Shown: piece by piece, positions 1-5,592 of the stretch
How the letters are laid out: every line of letters starts with the position of its first letter
Numbering within the stretch: position 1 is the first letter of the stretch
From: Gemmatimonadota bacterium
GTDB taxonomy: Bacteria > Gemmatimonadota > Gemmatimonadetes > Gemmatimonadales > Gemmatimonadaceae
Direction: 5' to 3'
DNA length: 5,592 nucleotides
Assembly (NCBI GenBank): GCA_028287205.1
Contig: JAQBQC010000034.1
Location: 1 to 5,592, forward strand
Position numbers and translations under genes: made by a program
The notes under the pieces: generated by a model
What the model was told of the DNA's origin: nothing
The model's database searches: none
What the model saw: the letters and a program-made list of their open reading frames with translations, nothing else

Positions 1-477
1 TTCGAAGCGGACTGGGCGCAGCGACTCGTCTTTCTCCCCGGCGCTTGGGCAGGGCTTGGCTTCGATGCGAACTACACGCACACGAGCTCCCGCGCGGTGG
101 TATCTGAATCGGCCGATGGCGTTCCAGTACGGCACGCCCCGATGCAGCGACAGTCGCCGAACCTCGCGAACGTCGCGCTCACGTATGATATGGGCCGACT
201 GTCCGCGCGCGCTGCCTGGGCATACCAAGGGGCGAACATCGTCACCTACGGCGACGGAAGTCCAACGCCGAGTGGCGACACGTACTTCTACGCGCACTCG
301 CAGTTCGATGCGTCCGTGATCGTCGATGCGACGGATCGCGTGCAGTTCCAGCTGCAGGCGTTGAACATCAACAACGCGGTGTTCGGATTCTTCAGCGGGA
401 CGACCGCTCACGACTACGCGATTCAGCGCGAGTACTACGGCAGAACGTTTTATTTCGGCACGAAGTACAGGTTCTAA
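1..477 (+). CDS. TonB-dependent receptor, C-terminal fragment (5' end outside window)
   Basis: The frame is open from base 1 to the TAA at 475-477 and gives the last 158 residues of a larger protein. These residues look like the final strands of an outer-membrane beta-barrel. An LPGAWAGLGFDANYTHT strand is followed by a QSPNLANVALTYD strand, where related receptors have a 'QSPH.ANLAL.YE' pattern. Next come alternating polar and aromatic strands (SARAAWAYQG, QFDASVIVDA, VQFQLQALNINN), and then REYYGRTFYFGTKYRF at the end. The terminal phenylalanine is the usual signal for BAM-dependent insertion in the outer membrane. TonB-dependent receptors import iron chelates, vitamins or sugars using energy from TonB-ExbBD. 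The ending resembles the large 'Caulobacter-type' receptor group, but the plug domain and TonB box lie upstream of the window, so the substrate cannot be inferred. Family assignment is confident; subfamily is not. Confidence 0.88.
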   Translation, partial: FEADWAQRLVFLPGAWAGLGFDANYTHTSSRAVVSESADGVPVRHAPMQRQSPNLANVALTYDMGRLSARAAWAYQGANIVTYGDGSPTPSGDTYFYAHSQFDASVIVDATDRVQFQLQALNINNAVFGFFSGTTAHDYAIQREYYGRTFYFGTKYRF

Positions 478-509
478 CGGAGGGAGCTGTGTGCGACGGC
501 GCTATGGCG

Positions 510-542
510 TTGGAGTGAACAGGTCATCGTTCAGAGCTCCGA
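510..542 (+). terminator. Bulged stem-loop downstream of the TonB-dependent receptor gene
   Basis: TTGGAG (510-515) and TGAAC (516-520) pair with GTTCA (529-533) and CTCCGA (537-542). This leaves an 8-base loop (521-528) and a 3-base bulge, GAG, at 534-536. The stem has eleven pairs including one G-T wobble. It starts 33 bases after the receptor stop codon, where a 3' end would be expected. No T-run follows, so it is not a classical intrinsic terminator. It could be a U-tract-less terminator, an mRNA 3'-end stabiliser, or chance. Confidence 0.3.
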
Positions 543-608
543 CACCATCTAGCGCCGCGCGCAAAGCCACGCCCGTGTCAAAAGTCTTCGGGATCAGGGC
601 TCGCCGGG

Positions 609-637
609 TTCGACTGGACGCGTAACTCGCCTATCTT
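609..637 (+). promoter_or_regulatory. Candidate promoter for the CDF transporter gene (leaderless type)
   Basis: A -10-like hexamer TATCTT lies at 632-637, with T, A, T and the final T matching the sigma-70 consensus. A poor -35-like TTCGAC at 609-614 sits 17 bases upstream. Only seven bases separate the hexamer from the ATG at 645, so transcription would begin at or next to the A of the start codon and the mRNA would have no leader. The absence of a purine-rich Shine-Dalgarno sequence before the ATG fits this. The hexamer is visible; the leaderless reading is inference. Confidence 0.4.
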
Positions 638-644
638 ACGCGCC

Positions 645-1571
645 ATGACGGCGGTGTCCTCCGTGTCCGAGACTTCGACCACTCGGGCTGTACGCGCGGT
701 GCAGCTCGGACTTCTTGCGAATGTCGCGCTCGTGGCCATAAAGCTCACGGCGGGCATCGTTGGCAACACCTACGCGCTCGTCGCAGACGCGGCGGAGTCG
801 ATGACCGACATCATCTCCTCGCTCATCGTCTGGGGTGGCCTTCGCCTCGCCGAAAAGCCGCCGGACATCGACCATCCATTCGGACATGGCCGTGCCGAGG
901 CGTTGGCGGCGACGGTCGTATCGGTCACATTGCTCGGCGCTGCAATAGGAATCGCGGTGCTCGCCGTGCAGGAGATTCGAACGCCGCACCATGTGCCCGC
1001 CCCGTTCACGCTCGCAGTCGCGGGTGGGGTGATCATCACCAAGGGGTTGCTGGCGCGGCGCGTCCGCCGCGTGGGTACGACGGTGAGCAGCACAGCCGTA
1101 AAGGCGGACGCATTCCACCATATGAGCGACGCGATCTCATCGTTCGCTGCCTTCATCGGAATCGGTATCGCACTCGCCGGAAGCAAATACCTCGGCGGTT
1201 CGGGGTGGGAATCGGCTGACGACTGGGCGGCACTCGTTGCGTCGGTCGTCGTATTCGCCAACGGGATTCATCTGCTCCGTCCGGCGGTGCAGGAGCTCAT
1301 GGATCGTTCTCCCAGCGCTGCCATTCTGGGGCCGATTGCTGCGGCTGCTACCACGACGCCCGGTGTGTCCGCGATAGAATCTCTGAAGGTGCGCAAGGCC
1401 GGACTGGGGTACCTGGTGGAGCTTCACGTGCAGGCGAATCCTGAGCTTTCGCTTCGCGCGGCGCACGTGCTGAGCGGCCGCGTGAAGAACGCCATTCGTA
1501 CCGCGCTTCCGGATGTACAAACGGTGCTCGTGCACATGGAACCGTTCGAGGAGATGCCACCGGAGAGATAG
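645..1571 (+). CDS. Cation diffusion facilitator (CDF) family metal efflux transporter
   Basis: This complete 308-residue inner-membrane protein should export a divalent metal (Zn, Fe, Mn, Co or Cd) in exchange for protons, as a homodimer. About six membrane segments can be read: near 20-40, 44-66, 86-108, 121-137, 159-178 and 190-212. The segment-2 metal motif is ADAAESMTD (47-55), the FGHGRAEALAA signature follows at 79-89, and segment 5 carries HHMSD (158-162). Aligned by eye with E. coli FieF/YiiP, the transport site is E51, D55, H158 and D162, so glutamate replaces the first aspartate. The cytoplasmic domain (about 222-300) keeps likely ligands H261, H274, H297 and E299. The loop between segments 4 and 5 is short and basic, without the His-rich stretch of ZnT/ZitB-type exporters. 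The ATG at 645 begins a normal CDF N-terminus. Substrate is undetermined; fieF is not used as a name because of the altered site. Confidence 0.93.
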   Translation: MTAVSSVSETSTTRAVRAVQLGLLANVALVAIKLTAGIVGNTYALVADAAESMTDIISSLIVWGGLRLAEKPPDIDHPFGHGRAEALAATVVSVTLLGAAIGIAVLAVQEIRTPHHVPAPFTLAVAGGVIITKGLLARRVRRVGTTVSSTAVKADAFHHMSDAISSFAAFIGIGIALAGSKYLGGSGWESADDWAALVASVVVFANGIHLLRPAVQELMDRSPSAAILGPIAAAATTTPGVSAIESLKVRKAGLGYLVELHVQANPELSLRAAHVLSGRVKNAIRTALPDVQTVLVHMEPFEEMPPER

Positions 1572-1682
1572 TACATTGCGTCGCTCAACACCGCTTCAGG
1601 AGCCGCGGCGTCGAACGCGCTCGCGCTCCCAAGAGAAACGGCAGCTCATTGAGTGAGCGCGAACGGCGCAGCGAAGTCCGGA
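1572..1682. other. Gap between convergent genes; weak hairpins only
   Basis: These 111 bases separate the ends of the CDF gene (+) and the methyltransferase gene (-), so terminators for both are expected. Two inverted repeats are visible. GGAGC (1599-1603) pairs with GCTCC (1625-1629) around an inner CGCG/CGCG pair. GCTCA (1644-1648) pairs with TGAGC (1654-1658) across a 5-base loop. Neither is followed by a T-run on the + strand. On the - strand the second is followed after a few bases by TTT within TGCCGTTTCTC. Such short repeats are frequent in GC-rich DNA, so neither is called a terminator. No gene is seen. Confidence 0.35.
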
Positions 1683-2315
1683 TCACTGACGACGAAGTAC
1701 GGTATACGTGAAGGCTTGCGCAGCGCCGGACGGTGTGTGGTGCACATCGTCCAGGCTGCGCTCGAGCACGAACTCACTGCCGAACTCGCGCGCGAGCCGC
1801 TCGGAATCGTAGCGCATCACATCGAGTCCGCTGCAGCGCGTGGGTCCCTGCGGTGAGAAGGTGGCGATGAGCGCTGCGCCACCTGATCGGAGCGCGCGAC
1901 TCGCGGCGGCGACGTACCGGCGACGGTCCTCGTCGCCGGTGAGAAAGTGAAACACCGCGCGATCGTGCCACACATCGTAGGCTCCCTCATCGAGATGGGC
2001 GCACGTGATGTCGGCTTCGATCCACACGACCGCCGTGTTGCGCTGGCCGAGTCGCGCTCTTGCATGCTCGAGAGCCGTGCCCGAGATGTCGAGGACGGTG
2101 ATCTTAGCCAAGTGCCGGTCGAGCAGCGCATCGACCAGGGTCGAGGCGCCACCGCCGACGTCGATGATCGCGGTCGATGGTCCGACGCCGAGTTGATCGA
2201 GCAGCTCCAGCGATTGCCTCGGTTTCGGCTGGTACCAGCTCAACTCGCCCGGCGCCTTGGTCCCGTACACGCTTTCCCAGTGCGCCTTTGCGTTCGTGTC
2301 GCCGCTTTGGTGCAT
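1683..2315 (-). CDS. Class I SAM-dependent methyltransferase
   Basis: This complete 210-residue soluble protein has a Rossmann-type methyltransferase fold. Motif I is AIIDVGGGAS (49-58), the glycine loop that binds S-adenosylmethionine. The acidic end of strand 2 is TVLDIS (73-78), where D76 should hold the SAM ribose. EADIT (100-104) fits the adenine-binding region, and YDVWHDRAVFHFL (113-125) is the motif IV region. GPTRCSGLDVMRYD (157-170) and DDVHHTPSG (189-197) look like group-specific features near the active site. The N-terminus (HWESVYGTKAPGELSWYQP) matches a bacterial group of small methyltransferases distantly resembling METTL12/CSKMT, a citrate synthase lysine methyltransferase. 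That likeness is from memory and does not fix the substrate. The ATG is supported by GGAGG at 2329-2325 on the minus strand, nine bases upstream. The gene is alone, divergent from padR and convergent with the CDF gene. Confidence 0.9.
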   Translation of the reverse strand: MHQSGDTNAKAHWESVYGTKAPGELSWYQPKPRQSLELLDQLGVGPSTAIIDVGGGASTLVDALLDRHLAKITVLDISGTALEHARARLGQRNTAVVWIEADITCAHLDEGAYDVWHDRAVFHFLTGDEDRRRYVAAASRALRSGGAALIATFSPQGPTRCSGLDVMRYDSERLAREFGSEFVLERSLDDVHHTPSGAAQAFTYTVLRRQ

Positions 2316-2324
2316 TCCGGCCGT

Positions 2325-2329
2325 CCTCC
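2325..2329 (-). promoter_or_regulatory. Ribosome binding site of the methyltransferase gene
   Basis: Read on the minus strand, GGGAGGA has its GGAGG core at 2329-2325, nine bases before the ATG whose first base is 2315. This supports the chosen start. It contrasts with the CDF gene, which has no such site. I see no convincing -10/-35 pair for this gene further upstream (2331-2420, minus strand). Confidence 0.6.
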
Positions 2330-2420
2330 CGGATGTCGAAACGTGAGCTCGATGAATCTCAATCTAGCATCCGCTATCCTCGCATATCGGCCCGGCCGCT
2401 CGCAGTTCGACCCGCTCCCC

Positions 2421-2449
2421 TTGACATTCGATGTAAGAGCACCGATGCT
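2421..2449 (+). promoter_or_regulatory. Promoter of the padR-permease operon
   Basis: A perfect -35 box, TTGACA, lies at 2421-2426. Seventeen bases downstream is GATGCT (2444-2449), a partial -10 box that keeps the A, T and final T of TATAAT. Transcription would start near 2456, giving a leader of about 29 bases that contains the ribosome binding site. Position, spacing and orientation all suit padR. The weak -10 and strong -35 would suit a regulated promoter. Confidence 0.6.
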
Positions 2450-2451
2450 AC
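2433..2451 (+). promoter_or_regulatory. Possible PadR operator (imperfect dyad)
   Basis: GTAAGAGCACCGATGCTAC is a 19-base imperfect palindrome. The outer GTA/TAC arms pair, as do two inner positions (A/T and C/G), giving five of nine possible pairs. It covers the spacer and -10 box of the padR promoter, where a repressor would block RNA polymerase. PadR proteins commonly bind ATGT/ACAT-type dyads; here an ATGT is present at 2431-2434 but without a matching ACAT arm. The symmetry is weak, so this is only a candidate for autoregulation. Confidence 0.25.
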
Positions 2452-2476
2452 GCCTTCCATACAGCGAATGTCTACT

Positions 2477-2481
2477 GGAGG
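2477..2481 (+). promoter_or_regulatory. Ribosome binding site of padR
   Basis: GGAGG ends three bases before the ATG at 2485. The spacing is shorter than usual, but no other start gives a better fit, and the protein from this ATG begins exactly as PadR regulators of this type do. Confidence 0.55.
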
Positions 2482-2484
2482 CCC

Positions 2485-2832
2485 ATGGCGCGCCCATCAC
2501 CGCTCGAGCTCCTGCAGGGCACACTCGACCTGCTCATCCTCAAAACGCTGTCGTGGGGCCCGGCGCACGGATACGCGATCTCGCGCTGGATCCAGCAGCT
2601 CACCGGTGAGGTGCTGACCGTCGGCGAGGGCTCGCTCTATCCGGCGCTGCACCGCCTCGAGGAGCGCGAGTGGATCGAAGCCGAGTGGCGGCTCTCGGAG
2701 CACAATCGGCGCGCGAAGTTCTATCGGCTCACGTCGCGCGGCCGCCAGCAGCTCCGCACCGAGACCGTCTCGTGGGGGCGATTCGTCGATGCGGTTGCGA
2801 AAGTGCTGAACGCGACCGGCCAACCCGTCTGA
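2485..2832 (+). CDS. PadR family transcriptional regulator (permease-linked type)
   Basis: This complete 115-residue cytoplasmic DNA-binding protein starts with ELLQGTLDLLILKTL (8-22), characteristic of the short PadR regulators found beside MacB/ADOP-type permeases. The winged helix-turn-helix covers about 10-86. GPAHGYAISRWIQQ (25-38) forms helix 2, GSLYPALHRLE (49-59) the recognition helix, and NRRAKFYRLTSRG (74-86) the wing. The remaining residues (87-110) form the C-terminal dimerisation helix, short as in PadR subfamily 2. PadR proteins usually repress the neighbouring transporter or stress gene and release DNA when a ligand binds. The stop codon is 10 bases before the permease start, so the two genes should share one transcript and this protein probably represses its own operon. 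The inducing signal cannot be read from the sequence. Confidence 0.95.
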   Translation: MARPSPLELLQGTLDLLILKTLSWGPAHGYAISRWIQQLTGEVLTVGEGSLYPALHRLEEREWIEAEWRLSEHNRRAKFYRLTSRGRQQLRTETVSWGRFVDAVAKVLNATGQPV

Positions 2833-2842
2833 TGAGAGTGAC

Positions 2843-5497
2843 ATGAGCGGCGGCTGGCGACGATACCTTCGACCGATTCGTGCGAACCTGCACGCCGACG
2901 TCGACAACGAGCTGCGCTTTCATCTCGAGATGCTCAGCAGCGAACTCATCGCGGGTGGAATGCATCCGTCGGCCGCGCGCGCGGAGGCCGCGCGTAGGTT
3001 CGGCGATGTCGCGCCGGTTCGGGACGCCTGTCTCACCATCGACCGGCGCCGCGAGCGACGTGTCGCCTGGAAGGATCGCCTGGGCGCACTCGTCCAGGAC
3101 GTTCACTACGCGCTCCGCAGCATCCGTCTCGCGCCGGGCTTCTCTGCGATCGTCGCGATCACTCTCGCCCTCGGGATCGGCGCGACGACCACGATGTACA
3201 GCGTCATCGACGGCGTCCTGCTTCGGCCGCTCCCATATCCCTCCGCCAATCGACTCGTCGCGATCATGGCTGCGGGGGAAAAGAGCGGCGAGGGCTTTCC
3301 GGTATCCTTCCCGGACTACAAGGATTGGAAGCAGCGATCGCCGACGTTTCTCCGGGATATCGGCACGTGGTTCGCGACGACCCTCACGCTCGTCGAGCAC
3401 GATTCGCCGGAAGTGCTGGACGCGGAACGAATGTCGGCGAGCGTTCCGCGCATGCTCGGCGTCAAGCCGGTGCTCGGCCGCTTCTTCACGGCCGATGAGG
3501 ACGATGCGGGAGGCGATCGCGTCGTGGTGTTGAGCCAGGACTTCTGGCGTCAACGATTCAATGGCGATCCGGGGATCGTTGGTCGTGTTCTCCAGATGGA
3601 CGGTCGAGCGTTCACCGTCGTCGGCGTCTATCCGTCCGGCGCATCTGCGCGGCTCCCGAACGAGCTGGTGAGCGGCGCCCACGCGCAGATCTGGCTCCCG
3701 CTGCGCCTTAGTGACGAGGACGCACCGCGGGATCTGCATTTCCTGTATGTGATGGGACAGGCGCGCACGGGCGTGAGCATTCCGCTCGTCATCTCGGGGA
3801 TGCGCGGTGTCGCGCGCGCGCTGATCCAGGAGCACGTCACGACGAACGGCATCGCCGTCAAAAAGCTCAACGAACAGCTCACACACGATGCGCAACGCCC
3901 GCTGACGCTGCTCCTCGGCGCGGTGGCGCTGCTCCTCCTCATCAGCTGCGCGAATGTCGCCAACTTGCTTCTCGCTCGCGCGGCTGCGCGGCGGCGTGAA
4001 TTCGCGATCCGGCTCGCGCTCGGCGCTCCACGCAGTCGAATCGTGACGCAGCTGCTGATCGACAGCATGGTTCGCGCGATCGTCGGTGGCGCGGCGGGAA
4101 TCGCGCTGGCACTCGGCGCATCATGGTGGCTGCGTCATCGGCTCGCGGTGCGGTTGCCGCGATTCGAGCTGGTCTCGATCGATGCGCGCGTTCTCGTCTT
4201 CGCGCTGCTCGTATCGATTGCAACCGGATTGCTCTTCGGTCTCGTGCCGGCACTGCGGGCGTCGCGCGGCCATGTCAGGGAAGCGCTGCAGGAGGGCGGA
4301 CGCGGACTGTCCGGAAGCATCCGTCACGATCGGTTTCGTCGCGCCCTGATCGTGGGGGAGATCGCGCTGTCATTCATCCTGCTCGTCCAGGCCGGACTTC
4401 TCATTCGCAGTCTCGAGAACGTACTCGCGGTGCCGAAGGGCTTCGATGCCTCGCGGCTCGTGAGTGGGATGGTCTACCTGCCGGCGAGCAGCTACCCGGA
4501 TACGCTGCGCCAGCTGGCCTATTTTGAGCAGCTGCTCGAGCGAACTCGCGCCCTGCCCGGTGTGCAGGAGGTTGGTCTCACGAGCAGCCTTCCGATCGAA
4601 GGCGGAGTAAACGGAGGAATTGGCATCGAGGGGCGCGAGTTCGCGCCGAACGACGTTCCGATGGTCGAGAAGCGAGTCGTCAGTGCGGGATATCTGAAGG
4701 CGCTCGGTGCATCGATACGGTCGGGCCGCCTGTTCGATGAGCGGGACGCGGCGGGTGCGCCGCCGAGCGTCATTGTGAACGAGAGCTTCGTGCGGCGCTG
4801 GATGCCGAACGAGGACGCGGTCGGGAAGCGAGTGGACTTCAAGTGGGAGACGCAGGGGCTGCAGACCATCGTCGGAGTGATTGCCGACATGCGCGAGGGG
4901 CCGCTGAACGCGCCAGCCATTCCCGCGATCTACATCCCGGTCGCGCAGCGTCCGAGCTCCGCGATGTTTCTCGTGGTCCGCGCAGCTGGCGATCCGGCTT
5001 CGCTTGTTCCGTCCATCCGAAGCGTGATGCGGGCGGTGGACTCGCATCTCCCGCTCGCCAACATCCGCACGCTCGACGAGATCGTCGGCGCCGACGTGGC
5101 GAGTCAGCGCCTCACGACATCGATTCTCGCGATCTTCGCCGCGCTCGCTCTCCTGCTCGCCGCCGTGGGGCTGTACGGGGTGATCAGCTATTCGGTGCTT
5201 CAACGCACTCAGGAGCTCGGTGTCCGCGCCGCGCTGGGCGCGCGGCGCAAGGATCTGATGCGCCTCGTGCTCTCGCAGAGCGCCGGCTTCACGATCGCAG
5301 GCATCATACTGGGCGGAATCGGCGCGTTGGCCCTCGGTCAGCTCATCGCGCACCAGCTCTTCGGCGTTCGCGCCGCCGACTCGATGACGTTCATGTTCGT
5401 CGTCGTTCTCCTGGCGCTCGTTGCGGCGCTCGCGAGCGCGGTGCCCGCCTTTCGCGCCACGCGAGCCGACCCGCTCGCGGCGCTCCGCCAGGAGTGA
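2843..5497 (+). CDS. ADOP-type duplicated MacB/FtsX permease
   Basis: This complete 884-residue inner-membrane protein has two tandem MacB-like halves. Residues 5-75 form a cytoplasmic 'permease prefix' region (NELRFHLEM at 22-30, ARAEAARRFGD at 45-55). Half 1 has a membrane segment near 100-125, a periplasmic MacB-PCD domain (about 128-345) and an FtsX core with segments near 352-377, 408-430 and 447-472. Half 2 repeats this, with segments near 500-522, 758-785, 812-838 and 848-870 and a periplasmic domain at about 525-750. The FtsX signature occurs twice: RRREFAIRLALGAPRSRI (383-400) and RTQELGVRAALGARRKDL (788-805). Both halves end alike (LVPALRAS, AVPAFRAT). MacB-type permeases work with an ABC ATPase by mechanotransmission, exporting or signalling rather than moving substrate through the membrane core. 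No ATPase is encoded nearby, as usual for this 'orphan' family. GAGAG (2834-2838) is a weak ribosome site. Substrate unknown. Confidence 0.95.
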   Translation: MSGGWRRYLRPIRANLHADVDNELRFHLEMLSSELIAGGMHPSAARAEAARRFGDVAPVRDACLTIDRRRERRVAWKDRLGALVQDVHYALRSIRLAPGFSAIVAITLALGIGATTTMYSVIDGVLLRPLPYPSANRLVAIMAAGEKSGEGFPVSFPDYKDWKQRSPTFLRDIGTWFATTLTLVEHDSPEVLDAERMSASVPRMLGVKPVLGRFFTADEDDAGGDRVVVLSQDFWRQRFNGDPGIVGRVLQMDGRAFTVVGVYPSGASARLPNELVSGAHAQIWLPLRLSDEDAPRDLHFLYVMGQARTGVSIPLVISGMRGVARALIQEHVTTNGIAVKKLNEQLTHDAQRPLTLLLGAVALLLLISCANVANLLLARAAARRREFAIRLALGAPRSRIVTQLLIDSMVRAIVGGAAGIALALGASWWLRHRLAVRLPRFELVSIDARVLVFALLVSIATGLLFGLVPALRASRGHVREALQEGGRGLSGSIRHDRFRRALIVGEIALSFILLVQAGLLIRSLENVLAVPKGFDASRLVSGMVYLPASSYPDTLRQLAYFEQLLERTRALPGVQEVGLTSSLPIEGGVNGGIGIEGREFAPNDVPMVEKRVVSAGYLKALGASIRSGRLFDERDAAGAPPSVIVNESFVRRWMPNEDAVGKRVDFKWETQGLQTIVGVIADMREGPLNAPAIPAIYIPVAQRPSSAMFLVVRAAGDPASLVPSIRSVMRAVDSHLPLANIRTLDEIVGADVASQRLTTSILAIFAALALLLAAVGLYGVISYSVLQRTQELGVRAALGARRKDLMRLVLSQSAGFTIAGIILGGIGALALGQLIAHQLFGVRAADSMTFMFVVVLLALVAALASAVPAFRATRADPLAALRQE

Positions 5498-5592
5498 GGA
5501 TGCGCACCCGGCACAGGAGCAGAGCCTAAGCTCTACGTCCGCGACACTTCAGCGCAGTTGGCCGCTCGTCACGTTGCCGCAGACGTGCCCGC
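5498..5592. other. Tail after the permease; weak hairpin and unresolved sequence
   Basis: AGAGC (5521-5525) and GCTCT (5530-5534) form a 5-base stem with a 4-base loop, 24 bases after the permease stop. No T-run follows, so a terminator is possible but not demonstrated. On the minus strand, 5590 down to 5549 reads as 13 codons and a TGA, nearly all ending in G or C, which may be the 3' end of an opposing gene. Nothing else is recognised. Confidence 0.25.

Noticed and set aside
636..1261. Minus-strand frames opposite the CDF gene
   Set aside because: The CDF frame carries all the expected membrane segments and metal motifs. The opposing products have compositional bias and no motif.
1644..1658. 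GCTCA/TGAGC inverted repeat as an intrinsic terminator
   Set aside because: The stem is only five pairs with no adjacent T-run on either strand, so chance is a sufficient explanation in GC-rich DNA.
1947..2609. Plus-strand frame running across the methyltransferase gene, the intergenic promoter region and the start of padR
   Set aside because: It is antisense to a well-supported methyltransferase and crosses the padR promoter and start. Its product shows no recognisable family.
2729..3895. Long minus-strand open frame (388 codons) opposite the permease gene
   Set aside because: It lies almost wholly within the padR/permease coding region. The product is a charged, Arg/Asp/His-rich string without domain motifs, the usual result of GC-rich codons read on the opposite strand.
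4370..5353. Minus-strand open frame (327 codons) opposite the second permease half
   Set aside because: It is also an antisense shadow: highly charged, with no membrane or catalytic motif, and fully inside a gene with clear family signatures.
4843..5529. Plus-strand frame overlapping the permease 3' end and running past its stop
   Set aside because: It is an arginine-rich out-of-frame translation of the permease with no separate domain. The part beyond the permease stop is only about ten codons.
1..5592. tRNA or rRNA genes, CRISPR arrays, insertion sequences, attachment sites, phage or toxin-antitoxin modules
   Set aside because: I saw no cloverleaf-type arms, no regularly spaced repeats, no transposase or integrase motifs, no terminal inverted repeats and no paired small genes beyond padR-permease.

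Overview
The window is GC-rich bacterial DNA with tightly packed genes and a strong G/C bias at third codon positions. The gene content fits a soil or sediment Gram-negative bacterium, most likely Gemmatimonadota, with Acidobacteriota as the main alternative. This rests on three things: the C-terminal end of an outer-membrane TonB-dependent receptor, a PadR regulator directly followed by a duplicated 'orphan' MacB/FtsX permease (ADOP type), and a start codon with no Shine-Dalgarno sequence lying just behind a -10-like hexamer. The phylum is an inference; no rRNA or other marker gene is present.

Layout: (1) 1-477 (+), the 3' end of a TonB-dependent receptor gene, ending in the usual terminal phenylalanine. 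(2) 478-644, a non-coding gap with a bulged hairpin at 510-542 and a probable promoter for the next gene. (3) 645-1571 (+), a complete cation diffusion facilitator (metal efflux) gene. (4) 1572-1682, a short gap between convergent genes. (5) 1683-2315 (-), a complete class I SAM-dependent methyltransferase gene. (6) 2316-2484, a divergent intergenic region with a near-consensus -35 box, a weak dyad and a ribosome binding site for padR. (7) 2485-2832 and 2843-5497 (+), padR and the 884-residue permease, 10 bases apart and almost certainly one operon. (8) 5498-5592, a tail that may hold the last codons of an opposing gene.

How the genes work together: only the padR-permease pair is a clear functional unit, a PadR repressor expected to control its own transcript and with it a two-halved MacB-type permease. 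No ABC ATPase is encoded here, so the permease must borrow one from elsewhere or work as a mechanical or signalling partner. The receptor, the metal exporter and the methyltransferase look like independent neighbours. I see no phage, transposon, CRISPR, toxin-antitoxin or secondary-metabolite signature, and no strong evidence for an undescribed system. The most useful leads are the padR promoter/operator, the glutamate in the metal site of the exporter, and the probably leaderless start of that gene.
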